A DNA stretch of 64,000 bases from Micromonospora tulbaghiae (GCF_900091605.1 NZ_FMCQ01000007.1:182685-246684); one strand, 5' to 3'; shown: positions 50,480 through 59,607, numbered from the stretch's first letter. The notes: a model not told the origin generated them from the sequence alone. Program-made: numbers and translations.

Positions 50480-52397
50480 CGCCGGAAAGACCAGCCTGAC
50501 CGAACGCCTGCTCTACGAGGCGGGCGCCGTGTCCGAGCCGGGCAGCGTCGACGCCGGCACGACGCGGACCGACTCGATGGACCTGGAACGCCGCCGTGGC
50601 ATCACCATCCGGGCCGCCGTCACGTCGATCACCATCGGCGACCTGAGCATCAACCTGCTGGACACCCCCGGCCACCCCGACTTCATCGCGGAGGTCGAGC
50701 GGTCCCTGGCCGTCCTCGACGCCGCCGTGCTCGTGGTGTCGAGCGTGGAGGGCGTCCAGCCGCAGACCGTCGCCATCTGGCGGGCGCTGCGCCGCATCGG
50801 CGTACCGACCGTGTTCTTCTTCAACAAGGTCGACCGGGGCGGCGCCGACGTGGACCGGGTGACGGCCCAGGTGCGGCACCGGCTCGGGGCGCGGCCGGTG
50901 CTTCTCGGCACGGTCACCGGCCAGGGCCGCCGCGAGGCCCGGGTGCATCCCGTGGACCTCGACGCCGAACCCGTGGTGGCGGAGGTGGCCGAGGTCGACG
51001 ACGCGGTGGCGGCGCGCTGGCTGACCGACCGGCCGGTGCGCGTCCGCGACGTCCGGCGGGCGCTCCGCCGTGCGGTCCGCCGCGCCGAGCTGGTCCCCGC
51101 GGTGTGCGGTTCGGCGATCACCGGCGCCGGGGTACGCCAGTTGTGCGACGTGCTGGCCGACCTGCTGCCGTACGGCGAGGCGCGGGACGGCCCGCCGGCG
51201 GGCACGGTCTTCGCCGTCGACCGGGACGGGCACGGCCGGCGCGTCTGGCTGCGGCTGTGGTCCGGGCGTCTGCGGGTGCGGGACCGGGTGCGGCTCGGCG
51301 ACGGCCGTCCGGAGCCGGTGACCGAGATCGCCGTCATCGAGCCCGAGGGTGTGCTGGTGCGCCGGTCGGTCTCCGCCGGGCAGATCGCGGCGGTGCGCGG
51401 CCTGCCGGCCCGGATCGGCCAGCACATCGGCGACCCGCCACGGCGGCACGCCTACCGGTTCCCGCCACCGACCCGGCAGGCGGTCGTCGAGCCGGTCGAC
51501 CCGGCGCAGCGCCTGGCGATGTTCGCCGGCCTGGCCGAGCTGGCCGACGAGGATCCGCTGGTGGACCTGCGCCTCGACGAGCAGCAGGCCGAGGCGGTGA
51601 TCCGCCTGCACGGCGAGGTCCAGAAGGAGGTGCTGGCCGCCCTGATGGAGGACCGGTACGGCGTCCGGGTGCGGTTCTCCGGCACGCTCACCGCCTGCAT
51701 CGAACGGGTCGCCGGCACCGGCAGCGCCGAGGAGCGGGTACGGGAGCGCGGGAACCCGTACCTGGCCGGGCTGGGGTTGCGCATCGAGGCCGCCCCGGCC
51801 GGGCACGGCATCGAGTTCCGTCCCGGGATCGAGCCGGGCCGGCTGCCGCCGGCGTTCGTCGCCGCCACCGAGGAGGGCGTGCGGGCGGCGCTGCGGCAGG
51901 GCCGGCACGGCTGGCCGGTCACCGACTGCACCGTCACCATGACGGCGTCCCGGTACTGGCCCCGGCAGAGCCGGCCGCACCAGAAGTTCGACAAGTCGAT
52001 CTCGACGGTGGCGGCGGACTTCCGCAACCTCGCCCCGGTCGTGGTCGCCTCCGCGCTGCGTCAGGCCGGCACGCGGGTGTGCCAGCCGATCGAGCGGTTC
52101 GACGTCGACCTTCCCCGGCACACGGTGGAGACGGTGCTGGCGCTGCTCGGCCGGCTCGGAGCGGTCGTCCACGACACCGCCGTCGCGGGCGGATACCTGG
52201 AGGTGAGCGGCACCCTGCCGTCCGCCCGGGTGCCGCGGGTCGTCGCCGCCCTGCCCGACCTCACCGGCGGCGAGGCGGTCCTGACCACCACCTTCGACCA
52301 CTACGCGCCGGTCACCGGCGAGGAACCGCCGAGGCTGCCCCGGCGCGGGCCCGACCCGGACGACCGGGAGGCGTGGTTCCGGGCCGTACCGAGGTAG
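50442..52397 (+). CDS. TetM/OtrA-type ribosomal protection GTPase
   Basis: The 651-residue EF-G-like GTPase frees ribosomes from tetracycline-type drugs, or serves a related translation-rescue role. It has G1 A-H-V-D-A-G-K-T-S, G3 D-T-P-G-H-P-D-F and G4 N-K-V-D, an RRRGITI effector segment, and the later EF-G-like domains with Q-S-R-P-H-Q-K-F-D-K. The length equals TetM (about 640). The TTG at 50442 gives M-A-L-L-N-L-G-I-V-A-H-V-D-A-G-K, matching the TetM N-terminus, with GGAG seven bases before. The longer frame upstream is leader sequence. In actinomycetes such genes are often self-protection or intrinsic resistance. The drug spectrum is not readable from sequence. Confidence 0.9.
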   Translation: MALLNLGIVAHVDAGKTSLTERLLYEAGAVSEPGSVDAGTTRTDSMDLERRRGITIRAAVTSITIGDLSINLLDTPGHPDFIAEVERSLAVLDAAVLVVSSVEGVQPQTVAIWRALRRIGVPTVFFFNKVDRGGADVDRVTAQVRHRLGARPVLLGTVTGQGRREARVHPVDLDAEPVVAEVAEVDDAVAARWLTDRPVRVRDVRRALRRAVRRAELVPAVCGSAITGAGVRQLCDVLADLLPYGEARDGPPAGTVFAVDRDGHGRRVWLRLWSGRLRVRDRVRLGDGRPEPVTEIAVIEPEGVLVRRSVSAGQIAAVRGLPARIGQHIGDPPRRHAYRFPPPTRQAVVEPVDPAQRLAMFAGLAELADEDPLVDLRLDEQQAEAVIRLHGEVQKEVLAALMEDRYGVRVRFSGTLTACIERVAGTGSAEERVRERGNPYLAGLGLRIEAAPAGHGIEFRPGIEPGRLPPAFVAATEEGVRAALRQGRHGWPVTDCTVTMTASRYWPRQSRPHQKFDKSISTVAADFRNLAPVVVASALRQAGTRVCQPIERFDVDLPRHTVETVLALLGRLGAVVHDTAVAGGYLEVSGTLPSARVPRVVAALPDLTGGEAVLTTTFDHYAPVTGEEPPRLPRRGPDPDDREAWFRAVPR

Positions 52398-52511
52398 GCG
52401 GCGACGGGAGCGCTGCGGCGATAGGATCACCGGCGCCCGCCGCCGCCCGTACCCGTTGGAGCCCCGCTGTCAGCGCAGCCGGCCACCCGCCCCGCCCGGC
52501 GTGTCCGCCGG

Positions 52512-53330
52512 GTGCTGGCCGCGGTGTGCCTGCTCGTGGTCGCCGGGCTGCCCGCCGGGTCGTCGGGCGCCGGCGCCACCGGCACGGGAACGCTGCGGGT
52601 GCTCCAGATGAACCTGTGCAACAGCGGCCGGGCCGGCTGTTACACCGGCCGGGCCGTCCGTCAGGCCGCCGACGTGATCGCCGCCGAGGCGCCCGACGTG
52701 GTCACGCTCAACGAGATCTGCCGCGACGACGTGGTGACGCTGGAGCGGACGCTGCGCGCCGCCCGTACCGGTGGGACGGTGGTGTCCGCGTTCCAGGCCG
52801 CCGGTGACCGCCCCTCCCGCGGTCCCACCCGGTGCAACAACGGCGAGCCGTACGGGATCGGGCTGCTGACCCGCCTCGACGACCGTGACGCCCGGCCGTC
52901 GGTGCACCGGGGGACCTACCCGGCGCAGGACCTCGCCGACCCGGAGGAGCGGGTCTGGCTGTGCGTCCGGGCCGCCGGACTCCACGCCTGCACCACGCAC
53001 CTGGCGAACACCAGCGCCCAGGTCGCGCTGGCCCAGTGCGGGCATCTGCTCGGCGCGGTGGTGCCGGGCATCCAGGGCGACGCCGGGAGCGCGCCGGCTG
53101 TCGTCGGCGGTGACCTCAACCTGCGCGCCGGTGGCACGCCGGACGTGCGCTCGTGCGTGCCGGCCGGCTACCGGCGGATCGACGACGGTGCCCGGCAGCA
53201 GATCGTGGCGTCGAGCGGCGTGACGATCTGTTGCCGCCGCTCGGTGGACATGCGCGGCACGACCGACCATCCGGCGCTGCTGGCGACCATGATCCGCTCG
53301 TGGTCCGTGCCGCCACCGGGACGGTACTGA
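52512..53330 (+). CDS. Secreted endonuclease/exonuclease/phosphatase-fold protein
   Basis: The 272-residue (or longer) protein has the EEP fold: L-Q-M-N-L-C-N, V-V-T-L-N-E-I-C-R with the metal Glu, G-G-D-L-N-L-R and T-D-H-P-A-L-L-A with the catalytic His. Several Cys are conserved-looking, suggesting disulfides outside the cell. GTG 52512 gives a signal helix lacking basic residues; CTG 52467, with TTGGAG five bases upstream, would add R-P-A-R-R-V-R-R-V and make a normal signal peptide. It may cleave nucleic acid or phosphoesters; no DNA substrate or partner is shown by context. Confidence 0.8.
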   Translation: MLAAVCLLVVAGLPAGSSGAGATGTGTLRVLQMNLCNSGRAGCYTGRAVRQAADVIAAEAPDVVTLNEICRDDVVTLERTLRAARTGGTVVSAFQAAGDRPSRGPTRCNNGEPYGIGLLTRLDDRDARPSVHRGTYPAQDLADPEERVWLCVRAAGLHACTTHLANTSAQVALAQCGHLLGAVVPGIQGDAGSAPAVVGGDLNLRAGGTPDVRSCVPAGYRRIDDGARQQIVASSGVTICCRRSVDMRGTTDHPALLATMIRSWSVPPPGRY

Positions 53331-53426
53331 CGGGGGTCTCCGGACGCGCGGTGGAATTGGTCCGCCGCCCGTGCAACGTCCCGGGTGGGTCTGGCCGTTC
53401 TACCTCCGTCACGAGGAGGCAGTCGA

Positions 53427-53960
53427 TTGAAAGCCGAAGACGAGCAAGCGTTCCGCGAGTTCGTGACGTCACAGATGGCGTCCCTGCGCAAGCTGGCGTA
53501 CATGACCTGCGGCGACTGGCACGCCGCGGAGGACGCCGTGGCCAACGCGCTGGTCAAGCTCTATCCGCGCTGGCGGAAGCTGGAACGGCCCGATCTCTAC
53601 GTAAAGACCATGGTGTACCGGGCCGCGATCGACGAGACCCGCCGGCCCTGGCGGCGCGAACGGTCGGCCGGCGACGCCATGCCGGACGTCACGGTGCGGG
53701 ACACGGCGGCGACGACCGACGAGCGGATGCGCCTGCGGGCGGCGCTCGAAACCGTGCCGGCGCGGCAGCGGGCCGCCGTGGTGCTGCGGCACTACCTGGA
53801 CCTGAGCCTGGAGGACACGGCCGCCGTGCTCGGCTGCACGGTGGGCACGGCCAAGAGCCAGGTCTCCCGCGGGCTGGCGAAGCTGCGCGAGTCACTCGGC
53901 GGCGAACACCTCAATCTCACCGGCATGCCGACAGGGGAGTGGACCAATGCAGTTGCGTGA
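53427..53960 (+). CDS. SigE-family RNA polymerase ECF sigma factor
   Basis: The 177-residue sigma factor has region 2 with F-R-E-F-V-T-S-Q-M-A-S-L-R-K-L-A-Y and D-W-H-A-A-E-D-A-V-A-N-A-L, and region 4 with V-P-A-R-Q-R-A-A-V-V-L-R-H-Y and V-G-T-A-K-S-Q-V-S-R-G-L-A-K-L. It directs transcription of an unknown regulon. TTG 53427 is supported by GAGGAGG seven bases before; the longer frame from 53385 has no such support. Its end overlaps the next gene by 14 bases, which probably encodes its regulator. Confidence 0.88.
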   Translation: MKAEDEQAFREFVTSQMASLRKLAYMTCGDWHAAEDAVANALVKLYPRWRKLERPDLYVKTMVYRAAIDETRRPWRRERSAGDAMPDVTVRDTAATTDERMRLRAALETVPARQRAAVVLRHYLDLSLEDTAAVLGCTVGTAKSQVSRGLAKLRESLGGEHLNLTGMPTGEWTNAVA

Positions 53961-55140
53961 ACTGGTGGACGCCGTGACCGGCGACGAGCCGCCGATGGGC
54001 CGTACCGTCGACGACATCGTCGCGGCCGGGCGGCGCGCCGAGCGGCGCCGCCGGACCCGGTTCGCGACAGCCGGCGCGGCGGGCCTCGTCGCGGTGGCGG
54101 TCGCCGCCGCGATCACGGTGCCGACCCTGGACGCGAGGCGCACCTCCTCGGCGCTGTCCGGGGCGCCGCGTCCGGGCGTCAGCCCCTGGCCGGACGCCTC
54201 GCCGTTCACCTTCACCTTCACCGGGTACGACGCCGGCACGCTGCACGTGCAGGACCCGATCGTCGTGTCGACCGCGTACCAGATCGCCCCCGTCTACTCC
54301 GACCGTCACACCTCGAACGACAGGCCCGTCGGCCCGGACGAGGCCGAGGCGATCGAGCAGGAGAAGACGGCCGCCGGGGCGAAGCCGAGCCTGTGGGCGT
54401 ACCTGACCGTCTACCGGCCCGGCGCCTTCGATCCGGCCGCGGTCAAGGACGGCCGGAGCGTTCGGGTGGCCGGGCGCAGGGCGGTGCAGGCGACGCTGCC
54501 GTTCGGCCTCGACCCGCGCAACCCGGTGGAACCGGGCAACAAGCTGTTCGCCTGGGAGTACGCCGCCAACGCCTGGGCAGCCGTCACGTCGATCTCCGAC
54601 GACGCGGCGACGCCGAGTTTCGAGGACCTGGGCGGCCTGGTCACGGGCCTCAAGCCGGCCGGGCCGACGCCGGCTCCGCTGCCGTTCACGGTGGGCTACC
54701 TGCCGCGGGGTTACGTGCCGCTCCAGGTGGGCACGCACGCCATGCCCGGCCTGAGCGGCATCGCCACCGCCCGCGCCGGCGACTACGGCGGCGCGACGTA
54801 CACCAGGCAGCCCCTGCCGACCTCGGGCCTGACCGCGCCGTTCGACTCGGTCGAGGGCGGGATCAGGGACGGGTTCCACATCTTCGTCACGCCGAGCACC
54901 AGCTCCAATCAGTCACCGGAGCCCGGTGCGGCGAAGTGCTACCCGGGGGCGGCCCGCGGAGGCGGGTTCTGCAACATCTGGAGCGCCGACGGCAGGATCG
55001 TCGTCCAGGTCAGCTCCGAGGGCGTCGGCGGCCGGCTGCCCCAGGCCGAGCTGCTGCGGATCGCCCAGGGGATCACCGTCGCCGACGACGTGCGGGACGA
55101 GTCGACCTGGACGCCCGCCGTGGACGCCCTGACACCCTGA
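53947..55140 (+). CDS. Single-pass membrane protein, putative anti-sigma partner
   Basis: The 397-residue protein has a short cytoplasmic N-terminus with A-E-R-R-R-R-T-R-F, one transmembrane helix (A-G-L-V-A-V-A-V-A-A-A-I-T-V, about 43-58), and a long extracytoplasmic domain. No zinc-anti-sigma H-x-x-x-C-x-x-C motif is present, so the anti-sigma role is inferred from its position overlapping the SigE gene. Two Cys (K-C-Y-P-G and F-C-N-I-W) in the outer domain could form a disulfide. The domain is otherwise unrecognised. Confidence 0.65.
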   Translation: MQLRELVDAVTGDEPPMGRTVDDIVAAGRRAERRRRTRFATAGAAGLVAVAVAAAITVPTLDARRTSSALSGAPRPGVSPWPDASPFTFTFTGYDAGTLHVQDPIVVSTAYQIAPVYSDRHTSNDRPVGPDEAEAIEQEKTAAGAKPSLWAYLTVYRPGAFDPAAVKDGRSVRVAGRRAVQATLPFGLDPRNPVEPGNKLFAWEYAANAWAAVTSISDDAATPSFEDLGGLVTGLKPAGPTPAPLPFTVGYLPRGYVPLQVGTHAMPGLSGIATARAGDYGGATYTRQPLPTSGLTAPFDSVEGGIRDGFHIFVTPSTSSNQSPEPGAAKCYPGAARGGGFCNIWSADGRIVVQVSSEGVGGRLPQAELLRIAQGITVADDVRDESTWTPAVDALTP

Positions 55141-55155
55141 CCCCGGGAACGACCC

Positions 55156-55194
55156 GGTGACGGTGGGAGCGGCCGGACCGCTCCCACCGTCACC
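55156..55194. terminator. Bidirectional hairpin terminator
   Basis: Perfect 17-bp arms GGTGACGGTGGGAGCGG (55156-55172) and its complement (55178-55194) with a 5-base loop, between the convergent membrane-protein and GH127 genes. Confidence 0.9.
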
Positions 55195-55201
55195 GCCTGG
55201 T

Positions 55202-57955
55202 CTACAGGAACCGCCAGCGCTGGTGCGCGGCACCGGTGTCGTCGGAGAGGACCGCCTGCGCGCCGTGGGCGCCGGAGCCGCCGCTGAGCCCGAGCACCCG
55301 GCCCCCGTTCGCGCACTGGATCCGGAACCAGCCGCCCCCGCCGTGCCGCAGCCGCCACCTGTGGTCGGCGGTGCCGTTGTCGGCCCACTGGACGATCCGG
55401 GCACCCGCAGCTGTCGACCCGCCCTCGACGCCCAGCACCTTGCCGCTGTTGCCGTTGCGCAGCCGCAGGTAGCCACCGGTGTCCACGAGCGCGGTCCAGA
55501 GGTGGTCGGCGGTGCCGGTGTCGCCCCACTGGATGACCAGGCCACCGTCGGCGGTGGACATGTTCTGCACGCCGAGCACCAGCCCGCTGCCGAGGTTCTG
55601 GATCCGCCGCGCCCCGTTGGGCAGGAACCGCCACTGGTTGTCCAGGCTCCCGTTGTCCGGGTCCTGCACGGCGAACGCGCCCTGGGCGGTCGAGCCGCCG
55701 GAGATGCCGAGCAGCTTGCCGGTGTGCACGTTGCGCAGCTTGTGGCTGCCGTCGCCGACGTCGACGACGGTCCACAGGTGGTCGGCGGTGCCGTTGTCCG
55801 CCCACTGCAGGATCCGGGCGCCGTCGGCGGTGGACATGTTCTCCACCCCCAGCACCTTGCCGCTGTTGACGTTGCGCAGCCGCAGCGCCGACCCGTCGAC
55901 CACCAGTTGCCAGTCGTGGTCGGCGGTGCCGGTGTCGCCCCACTGCAGCGCGAGCCCGCCGTCGGCGGTGGACATGTTCTGGATGCCGAGTACCAGGCCG
56001 CTCGCCGCGTTCGCGAGCCGGAAGCTCGCCTCCCCGCCGCCACCGCCCGCGCCGACCCGCCAGTAGACCGTGTAGTTGTGCCCGTGGGCGTCGTAGAAGG
56101 GGCCGAGGTTCACAGTGGCGCCGTCGGCCCGCGCGGTGAACGCGAGGCTGCCGGTGCCGGTACGGGTGACCGAGCCGAGGTCCAGCGTCGGCAGGCCGCT
56201 CAACGTGGTGTTGCCGTAGTTGCCGGAGAGCACCACCGGCCCGTACGTGACGGCCTGTACCGCGGCGTCGTCGTTGGCGGCGACCGTGGCCACCCGCATC
56301 GGCAGCCGGACCGTGACCGTGTCGCCGGAGTTCCAGGCGCGGGTCAGCACGGCATAGCTGCCCGGCGTGGTGGCGATGCCCGCCGCGACGCCGTTGACGC
56401 TGACGGACGCGTCGCTGGTCCACGCCGGGATCCGGATCCGCATGGTCCACGAGCCGCCCACCGAACCGGTGACGGTGAGCGTCGTGGTGTCGCCGACCGG
56501 GTACGAGGTGGCCTGCGTGACGGTGATGCCGCGCTGGCTCCAGGTGAGCACCGAGGGGACGAACAGGTTGACCGTCAGCGTGGTGTCGTTGTGGAAGTAG
56601 ATCGCGTCCGCGAGCGTCGTGTTGGTCTCCAGTCCGGTGCCCTGGCAGCACCAGAAGGAGTTGTAGTCGGTACTCCAGGTGCCGCCGCCCCACGCCGGGC
56701 CGACACCGCGCCGCCCGCCCGGGTTGAGCGGGGTGAAGTAGGTGACGTGGCCGTGCGCGTCGGCCGGGTTCTGCTGGCCGATCATGTGGTTGAGCAGCGC
56801 GCGTTCGTAGAAGTCGGCGTACGCGACCCGGTCCGGGTCGAGCTGCCAGAGTTCCCGGGTCAGCTTGAGCATGTTGTACGTGTTGCATGCCTCGCAGGTG
56901 TCGTTGCGCAGGTAGCCGGCGATCGCGTTCGGGGCGCGGAAGTGCTCGGCCTGGCTGTTGCCGCCGATGGCGTACGTGTGTGCGCCGACAGTGATGGCCC
57001 ACGCGTTCGTGGCGATGTCCCGGTAGCGGGTGGCGCCGGTGGCCTTGTACTCCCGGGCCGCGCCGATCCACTTGGGCACCTGCGTGTTGGCGTGCAGCCC
57101 GTTGAGCTGGTCGGAGTTGGCGGCGAGCGGGTTGAACACGGCGGCGTGGTCGAAGCGCTGCGCGACGGTGAGCCACCGTCCGTCGCCGGTCTGCTGGTAG
57201 AGGTCGGTGAGCACCGCGTTCATGCCGCCGAACTCGGTGCCGAGCATGGCCTGCATCTGAGCCGAGGTGAGCCGGCCGGTGCGCTGGTCGACCCAGCCGG
57301 CCAGCGCCAGCAGCACGTCCCGGGCCTGGGTGCTGCCGATCAGCCGCCACACGTCCAGCAGCCCGGCCAGCGTCTTGTGGATGCAGTAGTAGGGGACGTT
57401 GCCGTTGCTCAGCGTTCGGGCCTCGAGCGCGGTGAAGTCGGACTCCGGGAAGCCGGACAGGTATCCGGCGCTGAACCCGGCCGCGCCGTTGTTGGCCTGG
57501 CAGCGGGCCAGCTCGGCGACCATGGTGAGCGCCTTGTCCCGGCAGGTGGTGTCGCCGAGCACCGCCCACGCCTGCGCCCAGGCGGTCAGGAAGTGCCCCT
57601 GCATGTGGGTGCGGAACGGGAAGTTCGGCGCGTCCCAGCCGCCGTTCGCGGCGGCGCCGCCGGTGGACAGACGGTGGTTGGCCCGGAAGTTGTAGAGCAG
57701 CCGGTTCACGTCGACGAAGCGCAGGTAGGCGACCGTCCGGTTCTGGTTGTCCTGCCAGCGGCCGGCGGTCAGCCGTACCTGGCCCGGGTCGAACGCGTAC
57801 GCGGACACGCCGATGTCGGGGCGGGCCGGTGGCAGCGCGGCGTGTGCCGTACCACTTGCGGCGACGGACCCGGCGGCGGCGCCGGCGGTTGCCGCGACGG
57901 CTGTCGCGGCGGTGGTACGCAGGACGAACCGGCGGTTCACCAGGGGAGCGGGCAT
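55202..57955 (-). CDS. Secreted GH127 beta-L-arabinofuranosidase with two C-terminal ricin-type trefoils
   Basis: The 917-residue protein has a Tat signal (N-R-R-F-V-L-R-T-T) and is exported folded. GH127 (about 45-635) shows the Zn/Cys catalytic pattern of HypBA1-type enzymes: C-E-A-C-N-T-Y-N-M and F-W-C-C-Q-G-T-G-L-E. It should release beta-L-arabinofuranose. Residues about 640-917 form six near-repeat trefoil units (S-G-K/L-V-L-G-V/I with Q-W or D-x-W ends); units 1-3 are repeated as 4-6. ATG 57955 with GGAGG is preferred over ATG 57967. It lies 53 bases downstream of the GH43-type gene at 58009 and is in its operon. Confidence 0.9.
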   Translation of the reverse strand: MPAPLVNRRFVLRTTAATAVAATAGAAAGSVAASGTAHAALPPARPDIGVSAYAFDPGQVRLTAGRWQDNQNRTVAYLRFVDVNRLLYNFRANHRLSTGGAAANGGWDAPNFPFRTHMQGHFLTAWAQAWAVLGDTTCRDKALTMVAELARCQANNGAAGFSAGYLSGFPESDFTALEARTLSNGNVPYYCIHKTLAGLLDVWRLIGSTQARDVLLALAGWVDQRTGRLTSAQMQAMLGTEFGGMNAVLTDLYQQTGDGRWLTVAQRFDHAAVFNPLAANSDQLNGLHANTQVPKWIGAAREYKATGATRYRDIATNAWAITVGAHTYAIGGNSQAEHFRAPNAIAGYLRNDTCEACNTYNMLKLTRELWQLDPDRVAYADFYERALLNHMIGQQNPADAHGHVTYFTPLNPGGRRGVGPAWGGGTWSTDYNSFWCCQGTGLETNTTLADAIYFHNDTTLTVNLFVPSVLTWSQRGITVTQATSYPVGDTTTLTVTGSVGGSWTMRIRIPAWTSDASVSVNGVAAGIATTPGSYAVLTRAWNSGDTVTVRLPMRVATVAANDDAAVQAVTYGPVVLSGNYGNTTLSGLPTLDLGSVTRTGTGSLAFTARADGATVNLGPFYDAHGHNYTVYWRVGAGGGGGEASFRLANAASGLVLGIQNMSTADGGLALQWGDTGTADHDWQLVVDGSALRLRNVNSGKVLGVENMSTADGARILQWADNGTADHLWTVVDVGDGSHKLRNVHTGKLLGISGGSTAQGAFAVQDPDNGSLDNQWRFLPNGARRIQNLGSGLVLGVQNMSTADGGLVIQWGDTGTADHLWTALVDTGGYLRLRNGNSGKVLGVEGGSTAAGARIVQWADNGTADHRWRLRHGGGGWFRIQCANGGRVLGLSGGSGAHGAQAVLSDDTGAAHQRWRFL

Positions 57956-58008
57956 GACGGCCTCCATGGCGGGGGACGGTGGGTGGGGGACGGTGGTGGT
58001 GGGGACGG

Positions 58009-59391
58009 TTACGCGGTGACCCGGAACGTGGCGTCCTGGCGGTCGATCGCGGGGGAGCCCGCGTCGAGCGGGTCGATGCGCAGCCGGTAGTCGTAGTGCC
58101 GCAGGTAGCGGGTGGGGAAGTTGTGCGACCGGAACGACGACCAGGTGCTGTCCGCCAGGCCGGCGGTGCGGTGGAAGGTGGCGTCGGCGCGGAACGTGGC
58201 GCTGCCGTCGTTCGGGTCCAGCCGGACCGCGTAGTCGTAGTGCCGCAGGTAGTTGCCGGGGTAGTTGACCGACTCGAAGGAGACGCCGGCGGAGTCGGCC
58301 AGGCCGGGGACCATGCGCCACATCTGGTCCTGGTACGGGTCGAACGGGTACGTGTCGACGCGGGCGATCCGGTCGGCGTGCCGGACGTAGCGGTCGGGAA
58401 GGTTCGACGACTTGAGCCGGACCCAGTTCGGCGTGCCCCAGCGGTTGACCATGCCGGCGTACTCGGCGTCGCTGATGCCGATCATCGATCCGTGCTTCGA
58501 GTTCAGCGGCGGGGTGTAGTCGCGTTGGTTCAGCGGCGTCCACGAGTTGCCCGAGATACTGGTCGTGGACCAGGCGTAGTAGTCGTTGTTGACCGGGCTG
58601 AACGAGTCGCCCCACAGCCGCCAGCCGCCCTCGTTGGTGCGCAGCAGCAGCGGCGCCTCGATCGCGTTGCCCTGCCGCAGCCCGCTGGTGTACGTGGTGA
58701 AGCTGTTCGGCGCGCCGGTGGTGGAGCGGGCGCCGTAGAGGTACCCGTCGTCGAGGTTCTTGTAGTAGAGGTACGTGGTGCCGCCGTCGACCACCACGTC
58801 CCCGTCGAGCACGCCGAAGTTCGGGCTGAAGTACACCTGTGGGGCGCTGACGGTGCGGAAGTCGCTCGTGTAGTTGACGAACAGCACGTCCCGGCCGTTG
58901 TTGGCGGAGTAGACGACGGCGTACTGGCCGCGGGCGGCGTCCCAGAACGCGGTCGGCGCCCAGGTGTGGGTGTCGAGCGTGTGCATCCGGATGCGCCGGT
59001 AGCCGGTGAACGCGGTCAGGTCGGCCGAATCCCACACGTGCAGGTACTGGCTGGTCAGCCCCCAGTTGGTGCCCTTGAGGTCGGTGGCCAGCACCACGAA
59101 CGTCCCGTCGCTCTTGCGCAGCACGAACGGGTCGCGCAGGCCGAGCTGCCCGGCGGTGGGGGTGACCACCGGGTTGTTCTGGTTCAGCGGGGTCCAGTTC
59201 AGGCCGTCCCGGCTGACGGCCAGGTGCAGGCCGTAGTCGGCGCCGAGGCCGTTCGGCGTCTCGGTGAAGTAGACCATCGCGTAGGCGGTGTTCGGGGCGG
59301 CGAGCGCGGCGCGGGGCAGGCTGAGCGCGCCGGAGGCGGCGGCAGCGGCGGACAGGGCGCCGACTGTGAACGCGCGTCGGGTCAGGGGCAC
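58009..59391 (-). CDS. Secreted GH43-like arabinosidase with AbfB domain
   Basis: The 460-residue protein has a Tat signal (T-R-R-A-F-T-V-G-A-L-S). The N-terminal five-bladed beta-propeller carries repeated F-V-L-R-K-S-D-G-T-F-V-V-L-A, H-T-W-A-P-T-A-F-W and N-A-I-E-A-P-L-L-L blades of the GH43 superfamily; the putative acid Glu is in A-I-E-A-P. The C-terminus (about 320-460) is an AbfB/CBM42 trefoil with R-Y-V-R-H, N-Y-L-R-H and R-Y-L-R-H. GTG 59391 is preferred because AGAGGAAGG precedes it. It leads an operon with GH127, with two operators upstream. Confidence 0.88.
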   Translation of the reverse strand: MPLTRRAFTVGALSAAAAASGALSLPRAALAAPNTAYAMVYFTETPNGLGADYGLHLAVSRDGLNWTPLNQNNPVVTPTAGQLGLRDPFVLRKSDGTFVVLATDLKGTNWGLTSQYLHVWDSADLTAFTGYRRIRMHTLDTHTWAPTAFWDAARGQYAVVYSANNGRDVLFVNYTSDFRTVSAPQVYFSPNFGVLDGDVVVDGGTTYLYYKNLDDGYLYGARSTTGAPNSFTTYTSGLRQGNAIEAPLLLRTNEGGWRLWGDSFSPVNNDYYAWSTTSISGNSWTPLNQRDYTPPLNSKHGSMIGISDAEYAGMVNRWGTPNWVRLKSSNLPDRYVRHADRIARVDTYPFDPYQDQMWRMVPGLADSAGVSFESVNYPGNYLRHYDYAVRLDPNDGSATFRADATFHRTAGLADSTWSSFRSHNFPTRYLRHYDYRLRIDPLDAGSPAIDRQDATFRVTA

Positions 59392-59426
59392 GACGGTGGC
59401 CTTCCTCTGCGGTGGAGATGACGGCC

Positions 59427-59499
59427 GCGTTAACGCTAACAACGCCCCCTAGCTTGGCGTTCACATAGCCGACTGTCAATCGATTCGCAGCGTTAACGC
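59427..59499. promoter_or_regulatory. Two LacI-type operators around the arabinan operon promoter
   Basis: GCGTTAACGC occurs twice, at 59427-59436 (downstream of the promoter, in the leader) and 59490-59499 (upstream), 63 bases apart, about six helical turns. Between them the leftward TTGACA -35 box (complement at 59474-59479) faces the gene at 59391. This layout suits repression by a looping LacI-type regulator. Confidence 0.65.
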
Positions 59500-59577
59500 A
59501 ACCGGCCTGTCCACCGGACGGCGGCGGTCACCACGCCCGCCACAGCCGGTGGGGCGCTCGCGCGGGCGAACGCGGCA

Positions 59578-59607
59578 GGGCGGGCCGACCGTCGTCACGG
59601 CCCGCCC
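59578..59607. terminator. Hairpin terminator
   Basis: GGGCGGGCC / GGCCCGCCC (59578-59586, 59599-59607), 12-base loop, just after the small membrane protein gene's stop. Confidence 0.6.

Noticed and set aside
55202..56035. Nucleotide repeats as a possible mobile or satellite element
   Set aside because: They encode in-frame trefoil units with conserved tryptophans, so they are protein repeats.
55157..58090. A 977-codon open frame on the + strand opposite GH127
   Set aside because: Same cause; the minus-strand frame carries the Tat signal, GH127 cysteines and trefoil repeats.
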